Assembly: GCA_016584305.1 (NCBI GenBank)
Contig: JACEEZ010012792.1
Location: 25,001-89,000, forward strand
Reading direction: 5' to 3'
Length of the DNA stretch: 64,000 nucleotides
DNA from: Chionoecetes opilio
Lineage: Eukaryota > Arthropoda > Malacostraca > Decapoda > Majidae
The notes under the pieces were generated by a model, which was not told where the DNA came from, did not search any database, and saw nothing but the letters and a program-made list of their open reading frames with translations. Below, in pieces: positions 35,054 to 50,660 of this stretch; the first letter of the stretch is position 1; every line of letters begins with the position of its first letter. The position numbers and the translations under genes are program-made.

Positions 35054-35695
35054 ATTTGGAGTAGATGTAAAGGAAGAGTAAAGGGTTTATGGAACTGTCT
35101 TCTATGGAAGACTATGAAGAGTCTGTCCCCAACCCAGACGAAGCCCATGGTCGGGGCAAGTCTAGCGTTTCAAATGGGGCATTTCTACAACTTGACAAGT
35201 TGACGCGCATCAGTAGCCGTCGAGCTGTCCTGCCTACCGTTTCTTTTTTTACTATCAAAAGCTTATTTCTATTATTTACAAGGATTTTTCTTACTATTGC
35301 TGGATTATAATTAGTATTATAAGGATCTTTCCTTGTATGAGAGGCTTATAGTAACATTATCTGGCTCTCTCTAGTACAAATCAGCCAAGTGATGCGCCTA
35401 TAAGCGGTAGAGGTAACAAGAAGAAGAAGATCACGCCAAGGTGGAGTGTTGAGGAATTTATGGCGGTTATTAATATATCTTTCTATACCGCCCCATCCTC
35501 TCCTCCCAAGTATATTGAATATGTGATTGTCGGCTATAAGGGTTGGGTTAGATGAGATGTGGGGTATTATTTAGTAAGTTGATATCAAAAGGAATAACTT
35601 GGCACTACTTCAAAGTGTGTGGAGCGGCGGTGATGAGGCCCGGGTTAACGGGGAGGGGCGTGACCTACCGCCCGGTGCCCACAACCACTTGAGTC
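35054..35695. other. unassigned stretch
   Basis: No recognised features apart from the direct repeat noted at 35081-35099. Confidence 0.4.
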
Positions 35696-35790
35696 AAGAA
35701 CATAAGGAAACTACAAGAGGCCGGTAGTCTTACGTACACGTGGTAGTTCCTTCAACACATGTACATTACCTACATCCACCTTTCATCCCA
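35696..35790 (-). mobile_element. LINE 3' UTR fragment (octamer-tail family)
   Basis: Only the last ~95 bp of the family at 9009-9310, with a single TTATGTTC unit. Confidence 0.8.
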
Positions 35791-35929
35791 AGCACTATTT
35801 TCGAAGACAACAATATATTATTTTTCCGATTTTCTGGCCTCTATGTCTGTCATTAATGTTACAGATGCCAGTGACCACCAAAATTTGTAATGAATGGTGG
35901 TCAACTAAGGGTTGCCAGACTATCTAACA

Positions 35930-36244
35930 CAATATTTCCCAACCTGGGGGAAATTTCCCCCTGGTGGGAAATTTCAGGATTCTAAGGGGGAAATGTATCC
36001 GAGGGACATCTAAATTACTAGCATTTAGTCGACAGAAAAAAATCTCTTAGAGTTCAGAGTTCAGCTATTGACTTCTTTTTTCTTTAAGTGTATATATAGA
36101 GAGAGGATAGTGTCTATATACTTGTTATTAAGCAAGTGAATGTTGTGTTTTGGCTACTTTTTTCTTCACCACATGAAGGTGGGAAATCCGGATGGTTGAA
36201 CAGGGGGAAGGGGGAAACAACAGAACAAAGGTTAGGAACCACTG
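35930..36244. mobile_element. hAT-like MITE with perfect 8-bp target duplication
   Basis: ATCTAACA at 35922-35929 is repeated at 36245-36252. Termini are CAATATTTCCCAACC on the left and the inverted CAGTGGTTCCTAACC on the right. It is 315 bp with no coding. The 8-bp duplication and CA(G)NG...TTCC(C/T)AACC-type ends fit the hAT superfamily. Confidence 0.88.
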
Positions 36245-36309
36245 ATCTAACATAAATAAAAGACAGAATTCCCATGGAAATAGGACAATTTAATGAAAAA
36301 AAGGACAGT

Positions 36310-37510
36310 CAAATCTCACCACTCATTACTCACACACCCATACCTCACCACTCATTACTCACACATCCATACCTCACCACTCATTACTCACACATCCATA
36401 CCTCACCACTCATTACTCACACACCCATATCTCACCACTCATTACTCACACATCCATACCTCACCACTCATTACTCACACATCCATACCTCACCACTCAT
36501 TACTCACACATCCATACCTCACCACTCATTACTCACACACCCATATCTCACCACTCATTATTCACACATCCATACCTCACCACTCATTAATTACTCACAC
36601 ATCCATACCTCACCACTCATTACTCACACACCCATACCTCACCACTCATTACTCACACACCCATACCTCACCACTCATTACTCACACATCCATACCTCAC
36701 CACTCATTACTCACACACCCATACCTCACCACTCATTACTCACACCCATAGCCAGAGCTGGGCAGTATTTAAATACATTTGTATTTAAATATCTTTGTGT
36801 ATTTAGAACTGTATTTATAAATACATTGGTTTAAACGTATTTTAATACAGTATTTAAATTCTTTAATATGTATTTAAATACTCATAATATAAATATATAA
36901 ATACTTTTATCAGTTAATTACTCAATAACCTCAATTAATAATCTCAATTACTCAAGATAATTAATCAATTAATTAAATATACAATAGGAAAGTATCCTTT
37001 ATCATTTATCAAGCATTTAGTATTGTTAATCAAGAATTACTGAATACATGTTAAAAATTGTGCGTATTTAAAATGTATTTATAACTGTATTTAAATACAT
37101 TCCTAAAATGTATTTAGTATTTGGTATTTAGATACATTTCTCCCATGTATTTAGTATTTAGTATTTAAATACATTCAATGTATTTAGTGCCCAGCTCTGC
37201 CCATACCTCACCACTCATTACTACCACACCCATACGTATATATCACCACTCATTACTACCACACTCATATATATCACCACTCATTACTACCACACTCATA
37301 TATATCACCACTCATTACTACCACACTCATACCTCATAACTCATTACTCACACACCCATACCTCACCACTCATTACTCACACATCCATACCTCACCACTC
37401 ATTACTCATACACCCATACCTCACCACTCATTACTCACACATCCATACCTCACCACTCATTACTCACACACTCATACCTCACCACTTATTACAACTCACT
37501 CACTCACATC
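36310..37510. repeat. 29-bp minisatellite (CATACCTCACCACTCATTAC), interrupted
   Basis: Array segments 36310-36752 and 37200-37510 share the unit; the gap is a hAT-like insertion. Segment two begins with a shorter variant (CATATATATCACCACTCATTACTACCACACT) and returns to the standard unit. Because 29 is not a multiple of 3, open frames across it show a 29-residue period and are not genes. Confidence 0.95.
36753..37199. mobile_element. hAT-like MITE inserted in the minisatellite
   Basis: Termini are CAGAGCTGGGCAGTATTTAA and the inverted CAGAGCTGGGCACTAAATAC. The flanking 8-mers are CCCATAGC (36745-36752) and CCCATACC (37200-37207). The second is the native minisatellite sequence, so the first carries one mutation. 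The body is dominated by GTATTTAAATAC-like palindromic repeats. 447 bp, no coding. Confidence 0.9.
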
Positions 37511-37825
37511 ACTCGCTTCAAAGACCGTGATTTGATCGTACTATTTCAAAATAACTTTATTGTTTGAAATCATTAAGAATGTTTATTAAGTAACTACATA
37601 ATATAAAAGACCTAAGTAACAAGTCGCCAAAATATACTACCAACTCGAATGTCGAGTTATGGCTGCCTTCAGTATATCAGTGTTCTTATACGTACAGGTT
37701 TTTTATTACTATATTTTATTAAATCTATTTTTTATTTATTTTAATTATTTATCTATTCATCGGGGACCCCTAAATGCCCGGGGCCTGAGGCTGCTGCCTC
37801 ATTAACCTCAATGTAAATCCGCCAC
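37511..37825. other. unassigned AT-rich spacer
   Basis: Nothing recognisable. Confidence 0.4.
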
Positions 37826-38085
37826 TGGCCATGGTTCACACATGGTCTTGTCCACGCGAGTCTGACTCGCAATCGGCAGTTTCACCCTCCCGGTGCGAGC
37901 TTGGAGCTCATAAATACCGATCTTTGGGTAATGCTGGGCCTCACACACCACACACACCCATCCACTTGCTCAAGGGAGACTAATTTATCAGTGAAAAAAT
38001 CCCCGGTAATGAGTGGGACCGGGGATCGAACTCCGGACGACAGATTTGTGCCTGACGCTGCAGTGTGTAACCCACCGAGCTGTCC

Positions 38086-38092
<7 letters not shown>
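37826..38092 (-). mobile_element. tRNA-derived SINE, family C, uninterrupted copy
   Basis: Minus-strand head with CTCGGTGGGTTACAC and a B box AGTTCGATCCC, then a body with CCGGGAGGGTGAAACTGCC. It shows the pre-insertion sequence of the split copy at 32002-32530. Confidence 0.85.
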
Positions 38093-38119
<27 letters not shown>

Positions 38120-38172
38120 TTTATTTTCGTCATAAAGGATTGGCCAAGTGCAAATTATTATTATTTTTTTTT

Positions 38173-38564
<392 letters not shown>

Positions 38565-38586
38565 TAAAATAAATTAATACGTACTA

Positions 38587-38815
38587 CTACCGTAGTTAAC
38601 ACTAAAGGCGCCACCTGCACTAATGTCACCAGGCGCCATATATTGCGAATTGTAGCATCACTATTGATTTGTATGTGCCACTGAAGATGATACACAGTAG
38701 TTTATATAACTGTATATTCTACCCTGTTTCAGCGTTGTTTTATGCCTTGTATCTGCAAGTATATACGGTTTCAAATTTCGCTACTCGTTTTCTTTTTCGG
38801 GCAACGACGACGGTG
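38587..38815. mobile_element. CTACCGTAG-family MITE, 5' part only
   Basis: It starts CTACCGTAGTTAACACTAAA and matches the left half of the element at 57094-58119 over about 225 bp. The right half and right TIR are missing. Confidence 0.75.
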
Positions 38816-38883
38816 GGAGGACACTCCCAGTGGGACACCCCCAGTGGGGGGGAAGGGGCGGGAAGGGTATATTCTTCCGTGCT

Positions 38884-39265
38884 AATCTCCAATGAGGCGG
38901 CGTCAGGAGGAGGCTGTAGACAACTTTACATGTATATTTCTCCCATTCAAAGTCTTTGATAGTTCAAGTTATTGCTGGAAGCTCATATATATATATATAT
39001 ATATGTTCGTAGTTCCTATATGTCTGTCTCGAACAAGGATGAAATAGAGGAGGAAAGGATGGAATGAGAGATGGAGAGAATTAAGGAGAGGGAGGTGAAG
39101 GTGTCTTCAAGACACCTAGGGCCGTACTATTGCGATCGCCTTGCGTCGCTTGCGATGCTGCGCCAGGTCAAGTCTCCAAGGGGGCGGAGTCAGGAGAAGG
39201 GTGTTGACAACTTTACAAGTATATTTCTCCCACTGAAAGCCTTTGATAGTTCAAGTTATTGCTGG
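38884..39265. repeat. direct duplication of a ~95-bp block
   Basis: 38884-38978 and 39172-39265 share TCTCCAA, GGCGG, GTCAGGAG and GACAACTTTACA through TTCAAGTTATTGCTGG. The intervening sequence is not shared. Confidence 0.8.
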
Positions 39266-39347
39266 TATGTAATCCCTGAATGCAGAAACATGATTAAAAG
39301 CTTATTAAATGATATATTGGGTACTGTAATATCAAGATCAAGAACTA

Positions 39348-39452
39348 GAACTGTCGCCGACAATTGGAACTCCCGCCGACGTGAAAAATTGGAACAGTCG
39401 CCGATATCGGCGACAGTTCCTATCGGCGACAGTTCCTATCGGCGACAGTTCC
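39348..39452. repeat. GGAACTGTCGCCGA palindromic module, copy 2
   Basis: Forward GAACTGTCGCCGAC units, then GGAACAGTCGCCGATATCGG at the centre and three inverted CGGCGACAGTTCC units. A longer relative of 34956-35053. Confidence 0.85.
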
Positions 39453-39572
39453 AGGTACCAAGAAAAGCTCCCACAAGCGGCGTAACGATGGCTTCTGATC
39501 ATCTTAGAAACACTTAACGTTTCGTAATTCTTCCGAGCATAAGTCAAACCCGCTGGTTCATTTTGCCGAACA

Positions 39573-39577
<5 letters not shown>

Positions 39578-39608
<31 letters not shown>

Positions 39609-39635
39609 ACTTTTTTTTTTTTGTGAGAAAAATAA

Positions 39636-39685
<50 letters not shown>

Positions 39686-39782
39686 TGAAGCGTAAAGTTG
39701 AATAACAGAAAACTCAAAGCCAAAGAAGAAAAGTTTAAATGGAGGGTTGGAAAACGAACGTAAGAAGAAGCACATAATGGAA

Positions 39783-39824
<42 letters not shown>
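39578..39824. repeat. (TC)n, (GA)n, (GA)n microsatellites
   Basis: TC 39578-39605, GA 39640-39684, GA 39787-39823, separated by short unique sequence. A further GA tract lies at 40276-40314. Confidence 0.95.
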
Positions 39825-39826
<2 letters not shown>

Positions 39827-39970
39827 CTGATACTGATACATTTATTGACCCATTCAATACATTAGCAATACTTATGAGTATATATAATTTTTGTAAAGGC
39901 TCGGTCTGTTGAGCCGATACTCTTGTACAGACCTGTACATTAATTCATTAGTGACGACAAAGTCATTTAT
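39825..39970 (-). mobile_element. LINE 3' UTR remnant
   Basis: A (GATACT)n start followed by ATTTATTGACC and a stem-like block (CTCGGTCTGTTGAGCCGA / ACAGACCTGT). That block is shared with the 3' region of the LINE at 45010-46175. Confidence 0.6.
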
Positions 39971-40272
39971 TAGGCCTAATATATTATAAGGCTACTCTAC
40001 CCAACCGTAAATCCCACAATGACTACTGTATATACTAAGCAATATTTATAATACATAACTAAGTATACATATATATGACATAGACAATACAACGAAAATT
40101 AGAATATTGCACATACGATACTATTCGTATACTATATATACAAGCTGCATATATATACACAATTTCACATACACACATATACATATATAGAAACACATAC
40201 ACACACATACTACACTCAAATAAATACACTCGAAACACTCAGACAATAAAAACTAGTAATCACTGAACACTG

Positions 40273-40317
<45 letters not shown>

Positions 40318-40404
40318 GAGGATCTCCATGTGGCTATCACAAACATAAATCTCTGAGCGCTACAACACACACAAATATACACATACTCTGCATATTCATT
40401 ACGT
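39971..40404. other. unassigned, (CA/TA)-rich
   Basis: AT-rich with ACAC/ATAT mixtures. No genes. Confidence 0.4.
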
Positions 40405-40694
40405 GTATCTATTCATCTAGTTGTATCTTACAGGGCCAGAGCAATGCTCGTATGGCCCCGTCTCCATATCAACATTTATTTTTCTCATTCATCCTTAGTG
40501 TTGGCCGAATCCACCACCCCGGGAGGCGGGTCACAAACCCCCGGCTAACACCCGGTATCCATTCACTGCTGGGTGGACATGGGCTCGGGTTTTAAGAAGA
40601 CCGTCCGTCCGTTTGGCTTCGCTCCGCCCGGGGATCGAACCCGGGACTTCTCGGTTGTGAGCCGAGCGTGCTAACCCTTACACTACGGAGTGCC

Positions 40695-40695
<1 letters not shown>
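40405..40695 (-). mobile_element. tRNA-derived SINE, family A
   Basis: Complete copy. The 3' tail (CATCTAGTTGTAT in plus orientation) is at the left, and the tRNA-like head with B box (GGGATCGAACCC on plus) and anticodon-loop triplet CAC is at the right. A (TG)n tract (40697-40728) starts two or three bases from the head. Confidence 0.9.
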
Positions 40696-40728
<33 letters not shown>

Positions 40729-40729
<1 letters not shown>

Positions 40730-41430
40730 GTGTTTTTTGTGTTCACGTTCCTCTCGCGGCGACTGCGACGTTCCGATAATGACAGAACATTTTTCGAATT
40801 ACGGCTCATATCTCCTCCTCACAATACATACATACATACACAAGGCGGTACATCGATGCAGAACACTTTTACTCCACCATAACAATGTGTCATTACGTAA
40901 CGAAAAGTTAAAACAAAAAATCAGACCTGTATCTTACCCTAATGAGCGGAAGGTTAATGTAAAAATAATGAAATGACTAATGAACAATAGCTCCACAAAG
41001 TGACAATCATATGCAGCATAAAATCTTAAATATATCTTAAGCGAAGCACAAGTATGAGGTTTCACTTATTTAAAGATCAAAGGTTCTTTCCACACTTTTT
41101 CTTTCAAGACATAAGGATAATATAATGTTGATCAAAGACTGTCATAACATTACAATCACAATATTTGTTCTATTTTGTGTCGTTTGTAATTGTGTCGCCT
41201 TACGCTTCTCTTACCATGCAGCTGCGTGAAAAAATGTATCGGAAGCCATTATGAAAGCGATCAAAGGCTCCGGCTCATGTGTTTTCCATTACGGCAAAAA
41301 CAAAAGTAATGGTCCTGCGTGTATCCAAGTGTGATAAAAAGCTGAAGTGATACTAAACGACCCCACTTTTACAGGGAAATGGCCTGGAAATTGTGCATAA
41401 AAGTGCATAAAAGTGACATCAAAATAAACA
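40729..41430. other. unassigned stretch
   Basis: Nothing recognisable between the TG tract and the CA tract at 41431-41456. Confidence 0.4.
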
Positions 41431-41465
41431 CACGCACACACACACACACACACACATACACTACG

Positions 41466-41750
41466 GAGGGTACTCCATAGGGTAGTGGTTTGCACGCTCA
41501 GTTCACAACCGAGAAGTCCCGTGTTCGATCGCTACCGGGATCTCTCGGAGCGGAGACAGATGGGCTGTTTCCTTAAAACCCGAGCCCCTGTCCACCCAGC
41601 GGTGAATGGGTACCGGGTGTTAGCCGGGGGTTTGTGACCCGCCTCCCGGGGTGATGGTTTCCCCCGACATTAAGGATGAATGATAAAAAGTAGATATGGA
41701 GACGGGGCCATACGAGTGTAGCTCAGGCCCTGTAAAATACAGCTAGATGA

Positions 41751-41753
<3 letters not shown>
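41466..41753 (+). mobile_element. tRNA-derived SINE, family A
   Basis: Head GTACTCCATAGGGTAGTGG, anticodon-like CAC loop, B box GTGTTCGATCG (mutated), and the body and tail ending CTAGATGAATA. Flanked on both sides by (CA)n tracts. Confidence 0.9.
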
Positions 41754-42575
<822 letters not shown>

Positions 42576-42688
42576 CAGCCGTGTGTGTGTGTGTGTGTGT
42601 GTCTTCTCATATAGCAAGCCAGGGTGTGAGCCGACACGCACAACAAGGAATTCAGGCACTGGCACATCAGCACACGCCATCAATTGAG

Positions 42689-42769
<81 letters not shown>

Positions 42770-42818
42770 TACATACCCCCTCTTAAACACACACACATAC
42801 ACCCCCCCACACACACAA

Positions 42819-42852
<34 letters not shown>

Positions 42853-43011
42853 TCCCCACACACAAACACACACACACACACACACACATGTACACCCACC
42901 CACACCCACCCACACACACACACACAAACACACACATACACACACATACACACACACACACATCCACACATACATACCCCCCTCTTAAACACACACACAC
43001 ACACAACACAC

Positions 43012-43068
<57 letters not shown>

Positions 43069-43160
43069 CCCCTCACACACAAACACACACACACACACAC
43101 ACATGTACACCCACCCACACACACACACACACACAACACACACACACACACACACACACC
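42576..43160. repeat. CA-rich array with ~200-bp higher-order repeat
   Basis: (TG)n at 42581-42602, then from 42690 a CA array punctuated by landmark strings. CATACATACCCCC with TCTTAAACAC occurs at ~42768 and ~42968. CATGTACACCCACCCACAC occurs at ~42888 and ~43102. Open frames on both strands are artefacts of the repeat. Confidence 0.92.
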
Positions 43161-45009
43161 GTAGAGCACTAGGGAGGGATGGTGGAGGGTAGTGAGGCAG
43201 GAGGGGCAGTGTTACCCTTGTGCTCTCCGTCAAAGATATGCAAGTATGCGACGCGAGGACGCCAAGACATTCTCCAGACTTTTTTTTTTTTTTTTTTTTT
43301 TTACATCTGTGCCTATAGCGCCTGTAGGCAGTGGTGACCCAGGGCTCGGATGGTAGGCTCTGGAGGTTCACTTGAGGGTTCTGATGGTTGGTCCTCGCCC
43401 GTTGGTGGCGCAGGCAGGTTTCTTATAGTGACGCCTGTGAGGCTCATGCCACCCCCCTGTGTCCTCCGATGCACTCGCAGTCGAAGGTAGAGTTGATAGG
43501 CAGGGCATGTGGGTGTTCTACCTGTTCGGTACTCCATTCATTCTTTACTTACGGTGCACTTCGTCAGTTTCTTCTTTAATATTATTTTGTAACTGTTGTC
43601 GAGGTTTAAGCCTAACATCTCCCTGGCGCTGTGAGTTTAGCGTTACTTACTAATGTTTATTGTAGATATACACATGGTTAGCACATATTTATGCCTATAC
43701 TGCAGTCTTCTATTATAATCACCATCCCTCGCCGTCGTATGCTTCATTGTGACAGTTAATCAAGAGATATGGGTTAGACTAATCTGGTATAGCTTGATTA
43801 AATTATTTTTATATCTACTCGCTCTCTGATAATGTAACTATAAAATAAGTAAACATATATATGTTATATGTATATTTACAGATAAGTGGTCGAGCATGGC
43901 ATTCGTGGCATTGATGGTATGGTAAACACTCGTGACTGACACAACCTGCTGTTTAATATTGTTGTATAAGCCGATAGTAATATGATAGTGTGGTAATGTG
44001 TCTAATAAAGTTAATTGCATTCTGAAACGGCTATCTGATGCATTTTAAATACAGTTTATGGGGATGGATATTGCGATGGAATTTGACGTGTGAATATTGG
44101 TGGTGTGTGTGTGCCTCTGTTTGCCTGTTACAAAGCCGAAAAGCCGTCCTTTTCTGCTTGGATAAGTATATTTATCACGGAATTTGACTATTACTTGCTC
44201 TGAGAATGAGTGTGTTGTATACATAGTATTGTACGCTGTGTACTCAAAGCGTTGAACAAATGTAACTCAAAGATTAACGAGACAGCCAGAAATCCATCCT
44301 ATCGGAGTGTCAAGAATCTTCACGACGTAACTTTCCCGGCCATGATTTATGTTGGCAATGTTGAAAAACATCCAAACTTTCTGTACGACACAGAACTCTT
44401 GTAACTTTTCATGCCGCAGCTCCGCAGTGGTGTCGCCGGGAAACTTTGACACGGGCCAAGGTTGGACACAGATCTAGTGTGGGGTGGCCATGGCATAACC
44501 ATTTCCTTATATGGTTAAATTTTCATTAAATCTCTGACTCAGATCTGGGATGGCCAATGAGACAGGCCACCTCCTAGATCCGCCACTGCAGCCCTTCCTT
44601 CCCTTTCCTTAATATACGTCCCTCAGGCGGGGGTAGTGTCAAGGCTTCACTATTTGAGTCAAGGGAATGAAATTAATTATAAAATGGACCTCACGATTAC
44701 CGGTCATCTAAAACTGGGATGTCTGACATTTAGTGATATAAGCACAAGGAGAAAGCTGCCGTGCGTTGCCATGACGGCGATACAACGTCCACTCCTGCCT
44801 CCAGTGTTCCATGACGGGAGTATTCCGTTATAGAAAATGTGCTAAAGGACAAATTCACGAAAATATACTTCGAAAAACAAATTTGTAACTATTGTCATGC
44901 ATACAGTACACCTCTCTCTCTCTCATCTATTCCAGCAAGAAAAATAAGGTGAAACGATAGTAGGATCATTGCATCACACAAACTCATACAGAGACTTATT
45001 TATTGACTT
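43161..45009. other. unassigned stretch
   Basis: A poly-T run (43279-43302) begins a GC-richer block to about 43530, which could be an uncharacterised SINE on the minus strand (poly-A end). The rest is AT-rich. Short open frames near 44210-44450 have ordinary composition but no motif I can assign. Confidence 0.35.
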
Positions 45010-46175
45010 ATTGTTTTATAGGCCTCCATGATACAATACTGTTTTTATTCATTTTACATAAATAAAGCATGAAGCCTAGGTCTGTTGAGCGCAAGCTCCT
45101 ATACAGACCTGTTGCTAGATATACAAAAACGTGTTAAGCAAGTGGACTTAGGCCATTGGCTAACAAATATTTACCATATTAATAATTGACATCATAAATG
45201 AATACATAAATATAATATACATACGTATATACCTATATATACATATATGCATATATATATACATACACACACATACACATACATGCAACATACCTACACG
45301 TGCACACATACATTTATGCGCACACACACACCTACATACACATACATTTACACACATATACCCAAACATACACTTACACATTAACACAGTGTAATATACA
45401 TGTACACACACTCACATAAGAATCCATGCATACTTACAAAATGACTTAGTGTATATAACTTTGAGGCAACAATTTCTTGAGTTTATGTTTCAAGGATATT
45501 TGAGTTTTGGATTTTTGTATTTCTTCTGGTAAACTATTCCATAATTTGGCACCTCTAACTGAAACATTTTGCTGAGCATGAGTAGTCCTACAACGTGGCA
45601 TTCGTAACTGTAATGACCTTCTTGTAGCAAAAGTATGTGAAATGTAGTGAAAACCGTTATCAACAGGATCCACATGTAATGATTCATAAACAAATAAGTT
45701 TGATTGTACAGATTGTATGTCAGACAGTTTGAGTAACTGGTGGTCTCGAAATAGTGGGTTGGTGTGCTCATATCGTGACTTATAGAACATAACACGTATT
45801 AACTTTTTTTGAGAAATAAATAGATTATCCATATATGTTTTATTTGCTCCCCCCCAAATTGTTGAACAATACAGTAGATATTGATATCCTAGTGATGAAT
45901 ATATTTGAATAATACACTCAGAAGTGATACAGCTACGAATTTTATATAAAGCGCCAGTTAATTTAGATATTTTAGTACATAATTGATTTATTTGTGATCT
46001 CCATGTTAATTTATTCTCAATGGTTATACCTAGAGATTTTATTCTTCAGGGATAGTTCATCTATTTTGACGTTAATATGGGCTGCACTAGTCATTAGAGG
46101 GTGAGATACCATGTAGCATGTTTTAGAGATGTTCAGTGTTAGTTCATTGCTTTTCACCCAATTAGATACATTAAT
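45010..46175 (-). mobile_element. LINE fragment, minus strand: C-terminal coding and 3' UTR
   Basis: 46175-46020 encodes an RT-end segment (WVKSNELTLNISKTCYMV). 45832-45446 encodes the C-terminal region with YKSRYEHTNPLF, LFVYESLH and GAKLWNSLPEEIQ. The 3' UTR follows to about 45010 and contains GGTCTGTTGAGCGCAAGCTC, shared with 39825-39970. The 5' part is missing. Confidence 0.82.
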
Positions 46176-46177
46176 TA

Positions 46178-47780
<1,603 letters not shown>

Positions 47781-47785
47781 TTACG

Positions 47786-47922
<137 letters not shown>

Positions 47923-48350
47923 ACACATATCAAGGATGCCCGTCACACCTCCCTGACAACGATTAATTGTGCTGTGAAGTTACTGCAAAGCCTTGACAGC
48001 TACAGCTTCCAGGAGACCTTGAGGTGCTCGCGGGAATAAAGTTTACAATGATGAATATGTGAATGCTATTTCTACCTCCCCCCATCACCCCTTAACAAAA
48101 TGCTGAATAAATATATATTGAATGATTACAATGCTAATACGAATACTTTTTTTTTCATCACAAAGGACTGGCAAAACTAATAAATACAATGCTGAATAAG
48201 TGAATAATAATAAGTGAACACTCTTTCTACCTTCCCTCATTCACCCCTTGAAATAAACCCAAAGAACAAAGAAAGAAGGAACAGAAAAACCACAAAGAGC
48301 TGCGCCAAGAACTGACCAAAGACTGCAAAGAACAGCGTAGTGTCATTATA
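47923..48350. other. unassigned stretch
   Basis: No genes. A short CATCACAAAGGACTGGC module at ~48155 is shared with 2870-2915. Confidence 0.4.
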
Positions 48351-48358
48351 GATTAAAC

Positions 48359-49317
48359 CATAGACCACTGTATACCTGGACTGCGCACGGAATATCGGCC
48401 TGTCGCACAAGGGCCTGTAATCGGAGGGCCGCTCGGATTCATATATATATATATATATACGGATCATATAGACTGGTTTATCAGTATATATGATATACTG
48501 TAATCTTCGTAAATGTTTGTTATATAATATTATCAAATAAAAAACAGTAAAACACGTTAAAGAAATGCCATTACGAGACTCTGAAGAAATAGGCATGAAC
48601 TTAATATTCACTTCAACTCTTCGCCATTTAAAACTTTGCGAGTCAACTTTTATCATGAAGGATATCAATAGAAGCGCAATTTTATTAGCTTTCCATTGCT
48701 ATATTTCGTTATCTGATAAATTAGTTAGAACCATGCATAAATTAGCGTTAAAAAAATAAATAAAATCATCAATAGTGTAATTTTCCCGATTGATGAGGTT
48801 ATTTATTTAGTCAACGCTAATTTATACATGGTACTAATTCATGTATCAGAAAACGAAATATATAAGTAAATAAATAACATCATCAATCGGTAAATTTCCC
48901 GATTGATGATTTTATTTATTTAGTTAACGCTAATTTATGCATGGTTCTAATTCATTTATCAGATAACGAAATATAGCAATGGAAAGCTACTAAAATTTCA
49001 ATTCTATTGATACCCTTCATGATAAAAGTTGACTCGCAAAGTTTTAAAGGGCGAAGAGTTAAGTGAATATTAAGTTCATGCATATTTCTTCATAGTCTCG
49101 TAATGACATTTCTTTAGCGTGTTTTACTGTTTTTTATTTGATAATATTATAGAACAAACATTTACGAAGATTACAGTATGTCATATATACTGATAAACCA
49201 GTCTATATGATAGTCCATAGACCACTATATCTCTTTGTCGGGTGCCCCGCAGGCCCCTATGCAGCCCCGCAATTCAAAACATTGTCTCGTGCGCAGTCCA
49301 GGTATACAGTGGTCTAT
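48359..49317. mobile_element. giant-hairpin (foldback) element, copy 1
   Basis: An almost full-length inverted repeat. Tips are CATAGACCACTGTATACCTG on the left and its complement on the right. GATTAAAC precedes it at 48351-48358 and follows at 49318-49325, a candidate 8-bp target duplication (7 bp if the terminal C is excluded). The core (about 48490-49190) is shared with 61920-62863. The centre contains smaller nested hairpins (ATCATCAATCGG / CCGATTGATGAT between AAATAAATAA and TTATTTATTT). No coding. Confidence 0.9.
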
Positions 49318-49325
49318 GATTAAAC

Positions 49326-50247
<922 letters not shown>

Positions 50248-50439
50248 TTTGAATAGCGTGTGCACTATCCTTCTACTTTGATGTGGGAGACGCTGCCCGG
50301 GATATTGGATGCAGGGTCAGTATGGGATACGTTGCTATTTGTTTCCTTTAACCCATTACCGGAGCTTCCTCTGATCACGCCATCATGTAACGCTCCTATG
50401 GCCCTGTATCCCCCTCCCCGCTCACTTCATGAGGCATCA

Positions 50440-50483
50440 CAACACATACACACCCACCACACATACACACACACACACACACA

Positions 50484-50529
<46 letters not shown>

Positions 50530-50660
50530 CCCACCCACATACACACACAGACACAGACACAGACACACACACGCACATACACACACACACACACACACAC
50601 ATACACACACACACACACACACACGCACACACACACACACGCACACACACACACACATAC
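50440..50660. repeat. imperfect (CA)n array
   Basis: CA with CGCACA, CATACA and CAGACA interruptions. Confidence 0.95.

Noticed and set aside
36274..36834. 186-residue histidine/serine-rich open frame
   Set aside because: A 29-bp minisatellite without stops in the three frames.
40600..40695. Functional tRNA gene
   Set aside because: Only the head of a SINE: A/B-box-like blocks with imperfect arms, the same body following in every copy, and different anticodon-like triplets between copies.
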